In this document: piece by piece, positions 9,313 through 17,891 of the stretch | Layout of the letters: each line of letters begins with the position of its first letter | Numbering within the stretch: the stretch's first letter is position 1 | Assembly (NCBI GenBank): GCA_018830485.1 | Contig: JAHJRQ010000012.1 | Span: 186,001 to 250,000, forward strand | DNA from: Pseudomonadota bacterium | GTDB lineage: Bacteria > Desulfobacterota > Desulfobulbia > Desulfobulbales > Desulfurivibrionaceae | Direction: 5' to 3' | Length of the DNA stretch: 64,000 nucleotides | Made by a program: the position numbers and the translations under genes | Notes under the pieces: generated by a model | What the model saw: the letters and a program-made list of their open reading frames with translations, nothing else | The model's database searches: none | Told to the model about the DNA's origin: nothing

Positions 9313-9343
9313 AAAAAAAGGCGGGGAACCCCCGCCTTTTTTT
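9313..9343. terminator. Bidirectional intrinsic terminator between convergent genes
   Basis: The stem GGCGGGG with CCCCGCC is flanked by seven A on the left and seven T on the right. It can end transcription from the cyclophilin gene on the plus strand and from the WD40/Sel1 gene on the minus strand. Confidence 0.95.
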
Positions 9344-9365
9344 ATTCTCCCGCAACACAATTACA

Positions 9366-11195
9366 TCAGGGCATCATCTTCAAGCTTTGCGCCGCGTTGA
9401 CATTGCCGTTGGCCGCCGCCTTCTGATACCACTTTTTCGCCTCCTCCATATCCTGCTTCACCCCGCCTCCGACCTCGTACATGTAGCCGAGATAGTACTG
9501 GGCCTCGGCATCATTCTGCCTGGCAGCCTTTTGCCACCAGTTCACCGCTTCCTGATCACTCTTCTTCACGCCCCTGCCCAGGCTGTACATGAAGCCGAGA
9601 CGGTACTGCGCCTTGGCATGCCCCATCGCCGCAGCCTCGATAAAAAACTTGCGGGCCTGGGCATAATCCCGGGGCACCCCTTCTCCCTTAAAAAAGCGTA
9701 AGCCTTCCTCGTACAAACCGTTTTTATCCCTGGCCGCCGGAGCTGGCGACACAACCCTGGCCGCCGGCTCCGGTTTTGCCGGTTCCCTTGCCGCACTCTT
9801 GGTTTTTTTCTCTTCAGGCTCCAGGGGTTTGGGCTCTGTCTGGACGCGCACCTCTTCGATCTTTGCCTGAGGCGGCGGCGTCACAGCCAAGGCAACCTTC
9901 TGTTCTGCCTGCAACTGCGCCCGGGCTGCGGGATGCCCTTTTTCCGCGGCAAGAGACCACCATTTCCTGGCCTCGTCGGAATTCCTGCCCACCCCTTTTC
10001 CCTGATTATACATGGCGCCAAGCCGGAACATGGCCTCCGGTTGGCCGCTTTCCGCCGCCTGCTGATAGAGCTTCGCGGCCTGGCCAAAATCTTGCTCCAT
10101 GGGATCCGTCCCTGCCTCAAACTTCATGGCCTGGGCAAGGAGAGAATCAGGGCTGCCTTGGCCGGGAGGGGTCCAGACCCGGAGCACGCCATCCAACCCT
10201 CCGGAAACAAGATATTTTCCGGCAGGGGGAAAGGCCAGCGAGGTCACGGAAAGGTCATTCCCTGCATAAAAGTTGAACAATGCGCCCCCGCTTTTCCGCC
10301 AGGACAAAATATGCCTGCTTTGGGTGGCGCCCATGACATACCTGCCATCCGGGGAATAGGCCACGCTGTTCACCGGATCCAGCTCCGGATCTCGTAAAAT
10401 CCTCAGGCGCGCGCCGGATTCCGCATCCCAGACATATACCGACCCATCGCGGCTGCCGGTGACAAACTCCGTGCCGTCCGGGGAGTAGGCCACGCAGAGC
10501 ACCCAATCACCATGCCCCGGGATTGTGCGGATCAAGCGCACATTAACGGCATCCCACATCTGAATCTTGCCGTCCCAGTTTTCGGTGGCGACAATATTTT
10601 TGCCGTCCGGCGAATAGGCAAGGGCCAGAAGATTATTCTTGGTTTCCTTCTGGGTTGTTTCCAGGGTTCCATATTTGACGTTCCAGATGCGGAGGGTGTT
10701 GTCGTTGCCCACAGAGGCGATGCGGTTGCCGTCCGGGGAAAAGGCCAGATCCGTGATCAATTGGGTATGCCCCCGCATGTCCTGCACAAGCTGCCCGCTT
10801 GCCAGATCCCATACCTGCACGGCATTGCCGCGACGCCCTCCCGTTGCCACTGCGGCGGCGAGCAACCGCCCATCCGGGGAGAAGGCCACGGCATCGGCGC
10901 TTTGCAGATCCTTGCCCAAGGTGAGAAGAAGCGTACCGGAAGGCAAGTCCCATACCGTGACGGCTCCATTATCCCCGGCTGCGGCGATTTTTTTTCCGTC
11001 GGCGGAACAAGCCACCCCATTGATAATGCCTGTTTTTTGACCGGGAATGGTTTTGACGAGATCAGGGTTTCCCGAGGCGCGGGCGGGAACGGCGAAAAGC
11101 GCAATACCCATGCAACCGACCAAAAAAACAACACCCGCAGCCCGATACACCGGAATTATCCCCCAACGCGAAAAAATGCGATGCAACGCAGTCAT
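9366..11195 (-). CDS. Exported WD40-repeat and Sel1-repeat protein
   Basis: The 609-residue protein has a signal peptide or membrane anchor at about residues 18-41. About seven WD40 blades follow to about residue 345, each with the AFSPDGK...VWD pattern, predicting one beta propeller. A first pair of Sel1/TPR-like repeats covers about 366-420 (LYQQAAESGQPEAMFRLG and following). Then comes a charged Pro/Lys linker (about 430-490) and three more Sel1 repeats to the C-terminus (LGFMYSLGRGVKKSD, LGYMYEVGGGVKQDM). Both repeat types are protein-binding scaffolds; an envelope assembly or signalling role is plausible but unproven. It shares no obvious operon with its neighbours. Confidence 0.9.
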   Translation of the reverse strand: MTALHRIFSRWGIIPVYRAAGVVFLVGCMGIALFAVPARASGNPDLVKTIPGQKTGIINGVACSADGKKIAAAGDNGAVTVWDLPSGTLLLTLGKDLQSADAVAFSPDGRLLAAAVATGGRRGNAVQVWDLASGQLVQDMRGHTQLITDLAFSPDGNRIASVGNDNTLRIWNVKYGTLETTQKETKNNLLALAYSPDGKNIVATENWDGKIQMWDAVNVRLIRTIPGHGDWVLCVAYSPDGTEFVTGSRDGSVYVWDAESGARLRILRDPELDPVNSVAYSPDGRYVMGATQSRHILSWRKSGGALFNFYAGNDLSVTSLAFPPAGKYLVSGGLDGVLRVWTPPGQGSPDSLLAQAMKFEAGTDPMEQDFGQAAKLYQQAAESGQPEAMFRLGAMYNQGKGVGRNSDEARKWWSLAAEKGHPAARAQLQAEQKVALAVTPPPQAKIEEVRVQTEPKPLEPEEKKTKSAAREPAKPEPAARVVSPAPAARDKNGLYEEGLRFFKGEGVPRDYAQARKFFIEAAAMGHAKAQYRLGFMYSLGRGVKKSDQEAVNWWQKAARQNDAEAQYYLGYMYEVGGGVKQDMEEAKKWYQKAAANGNVNAAQSLKMMP

Positions 11196-11330
11196 GCCAC
11201 CTCCAAACTATTTTTCTTGCATGGCAAGGATCGGAAAAAGACGAAGCGCCCCGGCAGGGCGCCATCTCTGCCGGCAACGCATCATTGTATATACAGAACG
11301 TTCCGGAATACAAGCAGGATCTTGCGCATA

Positions 11331-11367
11331 AAAAAAGGCAGACAGATACCGAGTATCCGCCTGCCTT
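11331..11367 (-). terminator. Intrinsic terminator downstream of the tatA pair
   Basis: Read on the minus strand, AAGGCAG pairs with CTGCCTT and GGATAC/GTATC continues the stem across one mismatch. A T-run (the A-run at 11331-11336) follows. It lies 25 bases past the tatA stop codon. Confidence 0.85.
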
Positions 11368-11391
11368 GTGGGTCCAACACTGGTCACCCGC

Positions 11392-11619
11392 CTATTTGGT
11401 GAATGGGCTGGCCAGCTCCTTGACCTTGCCGACTTCTTCCTTAAGGGAAGCAACCTCTTTCACGCCCGGCACTGATTCTTCCACCTCATGCAGACCCTTT
11501 TTGAAGGAGGAAATAGCCTTGCCCAGGCCGGAGCCGAGTTCCGGCAGCTTTTTGCCGCCAAAAACCAAAAAGGCGATGCCCAAGATAACAATCAATTCCG
11601 GAGTACCCAAGCCAAACAT
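11392..11619 (-). CDS. tatA: Sec-independent translocase subunit TatA/E, first copy
   Basis: The 75-residue protein has the TatA layout: a short N-terminus with MFGLGTPELIVIL, a single membrane helix, the conserved FGGKKLPELGSGLGKAI hinge and amphipathic helix, then a charged tail. TatA oligomers form the pore for folded proteins carrying twin-arginine signals, such as the Rieske-like protein at 6953. The ATG at 11619 is chosen because AAAGGAGA lies eight bases upstream; an in-frame ATG at 11625 abuts that site. A second tatA lies 49 bases upstream on the same strand. No tatB or tatC is present here. Confidence 0.92.
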   Translation of the reverse strand: MFGLGTPELIVILGIAFLVFGGKKLPELGSGLGKAISSFKKGLHEVEESVPGVKEVASLKEEVGKVKELASPFTK

Positions 11620-11668
11620 ATCCATTCTCCTTTTGCAAATTCGCGCCAATCAGGCGTGCTGTATCAGG

Positions 11669-11863
11669 TCAGGCGGGGCCGGAGCCCCCTTCCTTGTCTT
11701 TTTCCTCGATTTTTTCCTGCTTGTCCGCATCGCGGGTGGCTTTTTTAAAATTCTTGATGCCCTGGCCGATTCCCGCGCCGATTTCAGGCAGCTTGCCCGC
11801 ACCAAAGATGATGACGATTATCACCAGAATAACGATGAGCTCCGGCATTCCAAGTCCAAACAT
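11669..11863 (-). CDS. tatA: Sec-independent translocase subunit TatA/E, second copy
   Basis: The 64-residue protein again shows [13 protein letters not shown], one membrane helix, [17 protein letters not shown] and a short charged tail. It is shorter than its neighbour at 11392-11619 and differs through the tail, so this is an old duplication. The ATG has GAAAGGGG upstream. The pair is probably one transcript ending at the terminator near 11350. Whether the two copies specialise (TatA against TatB-like work) cannot be told. Confidence 0.92.
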   Translation of the reverse strand: MFGLGMPELIVILVIIVIIFGAGKLPEIGAGIGQGIKNFKKATRDADKQEKIEEKDKEGGSGPA

Positions 11864-12032
11864 GTGAAACCCCTTTCACCTGACGGCAAACATATGTGTA
11901 TGTCACAACGCTACAATGAAAAAACCATATGAGTTATGTATACCATAAGAAGATGAAGAAGCAACCCCCCTTTTCGATCGCCTTCCCCGGCTCTGCCGGG
12001 TGCGCGCCAGGACACATTCCCCATTTACACAG

Positions 12033-12049
12033 GTAATACTTTGTATTAC
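12033..12049. promoter_or_regulatory. Perfect palindrome, likely operator upstream of the RHH-znu operon
   Basis: GTAATAC, three bases, then GTATTAC forms a perfect 7-3-7 inverted repeat. It lies 36 bases before the start of the ribbon-helix-helix gene, in the divergent region between tatA and that gene. Its position suits autoregulation of the RHH/zinc-uptake operon; binding is inferred. Confidence 0.55.
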
Positions 12050-12085
12050 GATCAGACCACACCGGAATGCAGCCAGGGGAACACC

Positions 12086-12361
12086 ATGCGCAATAAAAAA
12101 CAGGAAACCATCACCTTCAAAGCCGATGAAGCACTGGCCAAAGCCCTGCACACGGTGCCCAACAAATCCGAATTCATCAGAAACGCCATCCTGAACGCCC
12201 TGGAAAACGGCTGTCCGCTCTGCCAGGGCACCGGCATTCTTACTTCCGAGCAACGCAGCCACTGGGCAAAATTCCTCAACACCCACTCCCTGCAGAAATG
12301 CGAGGAGTGCAAGGCCGTGCATCTTGTCTGCGGGAGCAACGACAACCCATGCCGGCATTGA
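12086..12361 (+). CDS. Ribbon-helix-helix protein with C-terminal zinc ribbon
   Basis: The 91-residue protein has a CopG/Arc-like N-terminus (about residues 7-40: a strand ETITFKAD, then two helices through [13 protein letters not shown]). A Cys-rich tail follows with CPLC (43-46), CEEC (72-75), C82 and C88, a pattern that suits zinc binding. The start at 12086 is preceded by AGGGGA. Its 3' end overlaps znuA by 13 bases, so it is translationally coupled to a zinc-uptake operon. A palindrome lies just upstream. The simplest reading is a metal-responsive repressor for znuACB, comparable in logic to NikR, but that is inference. Confidence 0.75.
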   Translation: MRNKKQETITFKADEALAKALHTVPNKSEFIRNAILNALENGCPLCQGTGILTSEQRSHWAKFLNTHSLQKCEECKAVHLVCGSNDNPCRH

Positions 12362-13260
12362 ACCTTTCCAGATTCTTTCCCGCCGCCCTTCTGTTTCTGG
12401 CCCTCACCTGCGGGACTGCCGGTTTCGTCTCGGCAGCAGGGGAAACGACGAAGTTGGCGATCTTTGTCACCGTGCCGCCCCAGGCATATCTTGCCCAAAG
12501 AATCGGCGGCGAGGCGATTGAGGTGCATACCCTGGTGGGCAAGGGGCAAGACCCGCACACCTTCGAGCCAACCCCGCGCCAGGCAGCGGCCCTGGCCGGA
12601 GCCCGCCTGTTTTTCACGGTGGATATCCCCTTTGAGAGGCAGCTTGCAGCCAAGGTCACGGCCAACAATCGCAATCTGCGCATCGTGGACTCCACCCGGG
12701 GCATCGTCCGTTTACCCCCCACGGAAACGGACCATCACCAAACACATGCCAGGGAAGCCCACTCCGGCAACGAAGCAGACCCCCACCTCTGGCTGTCCGC
12801 AAACAACCTGCGGATCATGGCCGACAACATGGCTAGCGCCCTGATTGAGGCCATGCCGGAGCGCAGAGAAGCTGTACAAAAAAATCTCGCCTCGCTCAAG
12901 CATGAGATCAGCGCTCTGGACAGACGCTTGACCGGTATCCTGGCCCCACACCGGGGAAAAACCTTTTACGTTTTCCATCCTGCCTTCGGCTATTTTGCCG
13001 CGGCCTATGGCTTACAACAAAAAGCCGTGGAGATCAGCGGCAAATCACCCACCCCGAGGCAGCTCGCCTCACTTATCCGCCAAGCCAAGGAGGATCGGGT
13101 GCGCACCATCTTTGTTCAGCCGCAATTCGACCGCAAGAGCGCCGAGACCGTGGCCCGAGCCATCAACGGAACCGTGATCCCCATCGACCCCCTGGACCGG
13201 GAGGTGCTGCGCAGTCTCGCCGCCAGCGCCGAAGCCATCGCCCAATCGCTGCAGCAGTGA
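12349..13260 (+). CDS. znuA: Zinc ABC transporter, periplasmic binding protein
   Basis: The 303-residue product has a signal peptide (about residues 9-30) and the cluster A-1 binding protein fold. The likely metal ligands are H70 in GQDPHTFEP, the histidine in DPHLWLS, the histidine in FHPAFGYFA and an acidic residue near [11 protein letters not shown] His-rich loop ([11 protein letters not shown]) sits before DPHLW, as in zinc-specific ZnuA. It captures zinc in the periplasm for ZnuBC. It overlaps the upstream RHH gene by 13 bases and is followed by znuC after 10 bases. Confidence 0.93.
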   Translation: MPALNLSRFFPAALLFLALTCGTAGFVSAAGETTKLAIFVTVPPQAYLAQRIGGEAIEVHTLVGKGQDPHTFEPTPRQAAALAGARLFFTVDIPFERQLAAKVTANNRNLRIVDSTRGIVRLPPTETDHHQTHAREAHSGNEADPHLWLSANNLRIMADNMASALIEAMPERREAVQKNLASLKHEISALDRRLTGILAPHRGKTFYVFHPAFGYFAAAYGLQQKAVEISGKSPTPRQLASLIRQAKEDRVRTIFVQPQFDRKSAETVARAINGTVIPIDPLDREVLRSLAASAEAIAQSLQQ

Positions 13261-13270
13261 AGGAACAGCC

Positions 13271-14050
13271 ATGAGTGCCGCAAGCACGCAGGAAACAGCC
13301 GTCCGCATCCGGGATCTTGATTTCGCCTACAACGGAACGCCCATCCTGGAAAATGTCACCTTGGATATAATGGCCCGCGATTCCCTCTGCATCGTGGGCC
13401 CCAACGGCGGCGGCAAGACCACCCTGCTCAAGCTCATCCTCGGGTTGCTCAAACCGAACCGGGGCGAGATTGAGGTGCTGGGGCTTCCCCCGGAAAAAAG
13501 CCGCTTGCGCATCGGCTATGTGCCGCAGTACGCGCGCTACGATCCGCAGTTTCCGGTGACGGTGCTCGATGTCGTGCTCATGGGGAGGCTGGACCGGATC
13601 TTCTGCGGCGCCTACGCCAAGGCCGACCATGAGGCAGCCCAGGCAGCCCTAACGGAAATGGGGCTGGCGGATCTGGCCGGCCGCCTGTTTGCCGAGATCT
13701 CCGGAGGGCAAAGGCAGCGGGTTCTCATTGCCCGGGCCCTGGCCGCCGAAGGCGAGCTGCTGATCCTGGACGAACCCACGGCCAACATCGACGCCGCCTC
13801 GGAGGAGCAGCTCTTCAAGCTGCTCACCAAGCTCAACGAACGGCTCACCGTCATGCTGGTCACCCACGATGTCGGCTTTGCCTCGAAGTTCTTCAAGAGC
13901 ATCGTCTGCGTCAACCGCCAGGTCGTGCTCCACCCCACCAGCGAGCTGACCGGCGAACTGATCCGCAACATGTACGGCGGCGACATCCGCATGATCCGCC
14001 ATGATCACCGCTGCTCCCCGGAGGGCCACTGCACCCATGGAATTTCTTGA
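13271..14050 (+). CDS. znuC: Zinc ABC transporter, ATP-binding protein
   Basis: The 259-residue ATPase shows Walker A GPNGGGKTT, the signature SGGQRQRVLIARAL, Walker B LLILDEPTA and the H-loop VTHDVGF. It powers zinc import with ZnuB and ZnuA. The C-terminus (RHDHRCSPEGHCTHG) is rich in His and Cys, which could sense or hold metal. It overlaps the start of znuB by 14 bases, indicating translational coupling. Confidence 0.94.
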   Translation: MSAASTQETAVRIRDLDFAYNGTPILENVTLDIMARDSLCIVGPNGGGKTTLLKLILGLLKPNRGEIEVLGLPPEKSRLRIGYVPQYARYDPQFPVTVLDVVLMGRLDRIFCGAYAKADHEAAQAALTEMGLADLAGRLFAEISGGQRQRVLIARALAAEGELLILDEPTANIDAASEEQLFKLLTKLNERLTVMLVTHDVGFASKFFKSIVCVNRQVVLHPTSELTGELIRNMYGGDIRMIRHDHRCSPEGHCTHGIS

Positions 14051-14882
14051 GGCCCTGGCCGACCCGGCCATTCCCTTTTTGCGCTACGCCTTCGGGGCCG
14101 GCATCCTGGCCAGCCTCTCCTTCGGCATCATCGGCACCTATGTGGTGGCCCGCCGCATCACCTACATCGCCGGGGCCATTGCCCATTGCGTGCTCGGCGG
14201 CATCGGGGCCGGGCTCTACTGCCAGCACAAGCTGGGGATCACCTGGTTCGGGCCGCTTTCCGGGGCCATCGTCGCGGCGCTTTTGGCGGCCATCATCATC
14301 GGCCTGGTGAGCCTGCACGCCAACCAGCGGGAAGACACGGCCATCGGCGCCCTCTGGGCCATCGGCATGGCCATCGGCTTGCTGTTCATCGCCAAAACCC
14401 CTGGCTATGTCGAGCCGATGAGCTACCTGTTCGGCAATATCCTGCTGATCTCGAAGTATGATCTCTGGATGGTGCTGGTGCTGGACGCACTGGTGGTGGG
14501 AACCGCCACCCTGTTTTACCATAAATTCCTGGCCGTCTGTTTCGACGAGGAGTATGCCAGGCTGCGCGGGGTGCGCACCGACCTGTACTACCTGCTGCTC
14601 CTCTGCCTGACTGCCTTGACCGTGGTGCTGCTGGTCCGGGTGGTGGGGATCGTGATGGTCATTGCCCTGCTGACCCTGCCCGCGGCAGTGGCGAGCAACT
14701 TTGCCAAGGGGCTCTGGCAGATGATGGTGCTGGCCACCTTGTTCTGCATCGGTTTCATCGGCTCGGGGTTGGCGATCAGCTACAATTTCGATCTGCCCAG
14801 CGGCCCGACCATCATTGTGATCGCGGGGCTGGTCTATCTGGGAACCACGGGCCTGCGCCAGTTTTCTTCAAGAAAAAGCTGA
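14037..14882 (+). CDS. znuB: Zinc ABC transporter, permease
   Basis: The 281-residue membrane protein has about eight or nine membrane segments and belongs to the ABC-3 permease family. Conserved parts include GIIGTYVVARR, ISYIAGAIAH-like ITYIAGAIAHCVLGG and the coupling region around EEYARLRGVRTD. It forms the membrane channel for ZnuA-delivered zinc. The ATG at 14037 has GGAGGG upstream, inside the end of znuC. Confidence 0.93.
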   Translation: MEFLEALADPAIPFLRYAFGAGILASLSFGIIGTYVVARRITYIAGAIAHCVLGGIGAGLYCQHKLGITWFGPLSGAIVAALLAAIIIGLVSLHANQREDTAIGALWAIGMAIGLLFIAKTPGYVEPMSYLFGNILLISKYDLWMVLVLDALVVGTATLFYHKFLAVCFDEEYARLRGVRTDLYYLLLLCLTALTVVLLVRVVGIVMVIALLTLPAAVASNFAKGLWQMMVLATLFCIGFIGSGLAISYNFDLPSGPTIIVIAGLVYLGTTGLRQFSSRKS

Positions 14883-14903
14883 CCGGATCACGGCAAGGGT
14901 AGA

Positions 14904-15569
14904 TCAGCAATTCACATAGTGCATATACTCTTCACCGCCGATGAGATAACTGTTCTTGGGCAGAAAGGCATTATCGAGAATGTGCGAGTACACCGGGTTG
15001 TAATAGATGACAACAATCTCCCGTGGTTTTCTCTGCAGCGATTTCTGGATATTTTTCACAACCGCCTCAAGAACAACATCGTCAAAGGGATTGAATAAGA
15101 AAAACACATTCTGATCGTCCTCAATCTCATACTGGGTGACATCGCCCTCGACCACCGTGATGTCCAATCGAGACCCGGTTGCCTGCTCCACAATCTTGAT
15201 GTTATTTCTCGCTATGGCGCAGAGTTCCGGTGAGAATTCAATCCCCACCGCCTTTCCTATCCCGCGCAACACCGCAAGCAGCAAGACTCGCCCTTTGCCG
15301 CAGCCGAAATCCACCAGCACACTGTCCGGCGGCAAGGGCACCCTATCCAGCAAACGATTGAACGACAAGGCCATGGTCGGCTGATAAAAGGAACCACGCG
15401 CCTTATTCTCCCCGGTAACGGTGAGATCGTGCAGGCTGATCTTGTTCCTCGTGTCGGTCTTGTATTTCCAGTCAAAATAAAAATCAAACATCCTGTTGAG
15501 AACGATGCTGATGGTGCGGACAACCCCTTTGTCTTGTATATGCAGCCAGATATTTGCCAGCAGATCCAT
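14904..15569 (-). CDS. SAM-dependent methyltransferase of unknown target
   Basis: The 221-residue protein has a class I methyltransferase core with motif I VLVDFGCGKGR (residues 84-94), an acidic VGIEFSPELC (motif II region) and VVEGDVTQYE (motif III). The N-terminal 60 residues lack a recognised domain. Start 15569 is preceded by AGGGGA on the minus strand. It lies 40 bases downstream of the MTA/SAH deaminase gene, which handles a methylation by-product, so a shared transcript is plausible; the substrate is unknown. Confidence 0.8.
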   Translation of the reverse strand: MDLLANIWLHIQDKGVVRTISIVLNRMFDFYFDWKYKTDTRNKISLHDLTVTGENKARGSFYQPTMALSFNRLLDRVPLPPDSVLVDFGCGKGRVLLLAVLRGIGKAVGIEFSPELCAIARNNIKIVEQATGSRLDITVVEGDVTQYEIEDDQNVFFLFNPFDDVVLEAVVKNIQKSLQRKPREIVVIYYNPVYSHILDNAFLPKNSYLIGGEEYMHYVNC

Positions 15570-15609
15570 TACGTCCCCTTGAAAGAACAATTCCCCCAGC
15601 ACCAGGAGG

Positions 15610-16941
15610 CTATCGCCGCCCCGGTCTGACCAACCCGGAGATATGCGCGCCGATTTCGCGCAGTCTGTCCAGCACCGCATCCTCATCCATGGTAAGCAGC
15701 TTCCGGTTTCGCATCACCACCCTCCCGTTGATCACCGAATGCGCCACATCCGCGCCGGTGGCCGCATAGACCAAATGCGAGGGGATGTTGTACATCGGGG
15801 TCAGATGCGGCTTGTTCATATCCAGCACGATGATATCCGCCTTTTTCCCCACCTCCAGGCTGCCGATGGATTTTTCCGCCCCCAGCAGCTTCGCGCCGCC
15901 CAGGGTGGCCATGCGCAGGGTGATTTCAGCGCTCATCACCGTGGGGTCGAGGCGGTGCACCTTGTGCAGCTTGGCCGCAGTGTCCATTTCGCCGAACATG
16001 TCCACATCGTTGTTGCTGGCCGCGCCGTCGGTGCCCAACCCCACCGTGACCCCGGCCGCCAGCAGCTCCGGGATAGGAGCCACGCCCGAGGCAAGCTTCA
16101 TATTGCTTTCCGGGCAGTGCGCCACCTTGACGCCCCGCTGGGCAAGAAGGTCGATCTCCGGTTCGGTCAGCACCACGCAATGGTCAGCCACCACCTGGCT
16201 GTCGAGAATCCCCAGGGCATCAAGGTGCATGACCGGGGTGTGCCCGTACTTGGCCCGGCATCCCTCCACCTCGTCCCTGGTTTCGGAGAGATGGATCACA
16301 TAGGCGGCTCCGTGCTTTTCCGCCACGATCTTGAGCCGTTTGAGCAGATCCGGGGAGCAGGTGTACACGGCATGCGGGTCAACGGTAATGGAGATGAGCG
16401 GATGGTTGCGGTATTGAGCCATCAGCTCCTCCAGGTACACGATGCCGTTTTCCGGCGCGCCGTAGTTGGGCGAGGGAAAATCGTACAGCACCTCGCCCAG
16501 CCAGCCGCGCATCCCGGAATCCGCCGTGGCGCGGGCCACCTCCTTGGCAAAGAGGTACATGTCGCAGAAGCTGGTGGTGCCGGACTTGATCATCTCGGCC
16601 ATGGAGAGCAAGGAGGACTGATAGACCATCTCGGCATCGAGATTCCCCTCCACCGGAAAGATGTACTCGGTGAGCCAGGTCATCAGGGGCAGATCGTCGG
16701 CCAGCCCGCGAAAGCAGGCCATGGCCGCATGGGTATGGCTGTTGACCAGACCAGGCATGACCAGGCCGTGGGGCTGAACGAGCTGTTCCGCGCCGGGATA
16801 CTTGCCCAGCATGGCCGTCCGCTCACCCACCTCGACAATGGTGTCTCCGGCAATGGCCACGGCGCCGTCTTCGATCATGGTATTGTTTGCATCCAGGGTC
16901 AGAATCTGACCGCAGACCAGCAGGGTTGCTTTGGTGTTCAT
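15610..16941 (-). CDS. mtaD: 5-methylthioadenosine/S-adenosylhomocysteine deaminase
   Basis: The 443-residue amidohydrolase has the metal-binding GLVNSHTHAAMACFRG (HxH), the loop with HLSETRDEV, a later HCVVLTEPE and the acidic LGTDGAASNN. These match the SsnA/MtaD group. The enzyme deaminates SAH and methylthioadenosine to inosyl products, relieving methyltransferase inhibition. The gene follows the purine nucleoside phosphorylase gene by only 11 bases on the same strand, which can process the resulting inosine derivatives. Exact substrate preference is not provable here. Confidence 0.9.
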   Translation of the reverse strand: MNTKATLLVCGQILTLDANNTMIEDGAVAIAGDTIVEVGERTAMLGKYPGAEQLVQPHGLVMPGLVNSHTHAAMACFRGLADDLPLMTWLTEYIFPVEGNLDAEMVYQSSLLSMAEMIKSGTTSFCDMYLFAKEVARATADSGMRGWLGEVLYDFPSPNYGAPENGIVYLEELMAQYRNHPLISITVDPHAVYTCSPDLLKRLKIVAEKHGAAYVIHLSETRDEVEGCRAKYGHTPVMHLDALGILDSQVVADHCVVLTEPEIDLLAQRGVKVAHCPESNMKLASGVAPIPELLAAGVTVGLGTDGAASNNDVDMFGEMDTAAKLHKVHRLDPTVMSAEITLRMATLGGAKLLGAEKSIGSLEVGKKADIIVLDMNKPHLTPMYNIPSHLVYAATGADVAHSVINGRVVMRNRKLLTMDEDAVLDRLREIGAHISGLVRPGRR

Positions 16942-16952
16942 GGGTTCCTCGT

Positions 16953-17777
16953 CTAAATTTCAGAAACAACAGCGAGGATTAGACGCGACAAACGCTCTTC
17001 CGCCCTCTTGGTTTCCTCAATGATCTCTTCCAGGATGATGGGTTTGAGGTTGTCCGGGTCGTTGACATTGGCCACCACCGAGAGCCCCAAGACCCGCATC
17101 CCGGCATGGATGGCCACGATCACCTCGGGCACGGTGGACATACCCACAGCGTCGGCCCCGCATTGCCGGAGATAGCGGGTTTCCGCCGGGGTTTCCAGGC
17201 TGGGGCCGGGAATGGCCACATAGACGCCGGTGGCAACCTGGCCGATCTGCTCACTGGCCGCGCAGGCCAGGGTTGTATCGATCAAGCTCCGGTCATAGGG
17301 AGCGGAAAGATCTGGGAAGCGCGGACCCCAGGCGTCAACATTGGGGCCGCGCAGGGGGTTGTCCGGGATGAAGTTCAGATGATCGCGCACCACCATCACG
17401 GTGCCGGCAGCGAAGGCCGGGTTGAGGCCGCCTGCCGAGTTGGAGACAATAAGGGTTTTCGCCCCAAGCAGGGCGAGAACCCGGATCGGCATGGTCAACT
17501 CACGGGCCGAATACCCCTCGTAATAATGAAACCTGCCCTGCAGCACGGCCACCGGCCTGTCGCAGAGCCTGCCGAGGATGAGATTGCCGGCATGGCTGGC
17601 CACGGTTGCCTTGGGAAAATTGGGAATCCCGCCATAGGGGAGAACAAGCGGCGATTCGATCTTTTCTCCCAGGCCGCTCAGGCCGGTGCCGAGCACCAGA
17701 ACAATCTCCGGCGGTTCCACCATCTTGTCCCGTAAAAAACCGACAGCCTCATCAACCCTCTGTTTGAAATTTTCCAT
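16953..17777 (-). CDS. Purine nucleoside phosphorylase (trimeric class)
   Basis: The 274-residue enzyme carries the PNP/MTAP family marks: VLVLGTGLSGLGE, phosphate-site GRFHYYEGY, IVSNSAGGLNP, and GPSLETPAETRYLRQCGADAVGMSTVPE. The ETPAE and DAWGPRFPDLSAPYD segments fit purine nucleoside phosphorylase better than MTA phosphorylase. It splits purine nucleosides with phosphate to base plus ribose 1-phosphate. The frame opens 48 bases further upstream, but the ATG at 17777 with GGCAGG ahead fits family length. Operon with mtaD. Confidence 0.92.
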   Translation of the reverse strand: MENFKQRVDEAVGFLRDKMVEPPEIVLVLGTGLSGLGEKIESPLVLPYGGIPNFPKATVASHAGNLILGRLCDRPVAVLQGRFHYYEGYSARELTMPIRVLALLGAKTLIVSNSAGGLNPAFAAGTVMVVRDHLNFIPDNPLRGPNVDAWGPRFPDLSAPYDRSLIDTTLACAASEQIGQVATGVYVAIPGPSLETPAETRYLRQCGADAVGMSTVPEVIVAIHAGMRVLGLSVVANVNDPDNLKPIILEEIIEETKRAEERLSRLILAVVSEI

Positions 17778-17891
17778 TACACCTGCCTTGCTGTCTGATC
17801 CCCAAATCAGCGAAACATTCGACACACAATACAGCCACGGCGGAGATCCGCACCATGGCCAGCAGCTCTTGAAAACAGTTGTTTACCCGAT

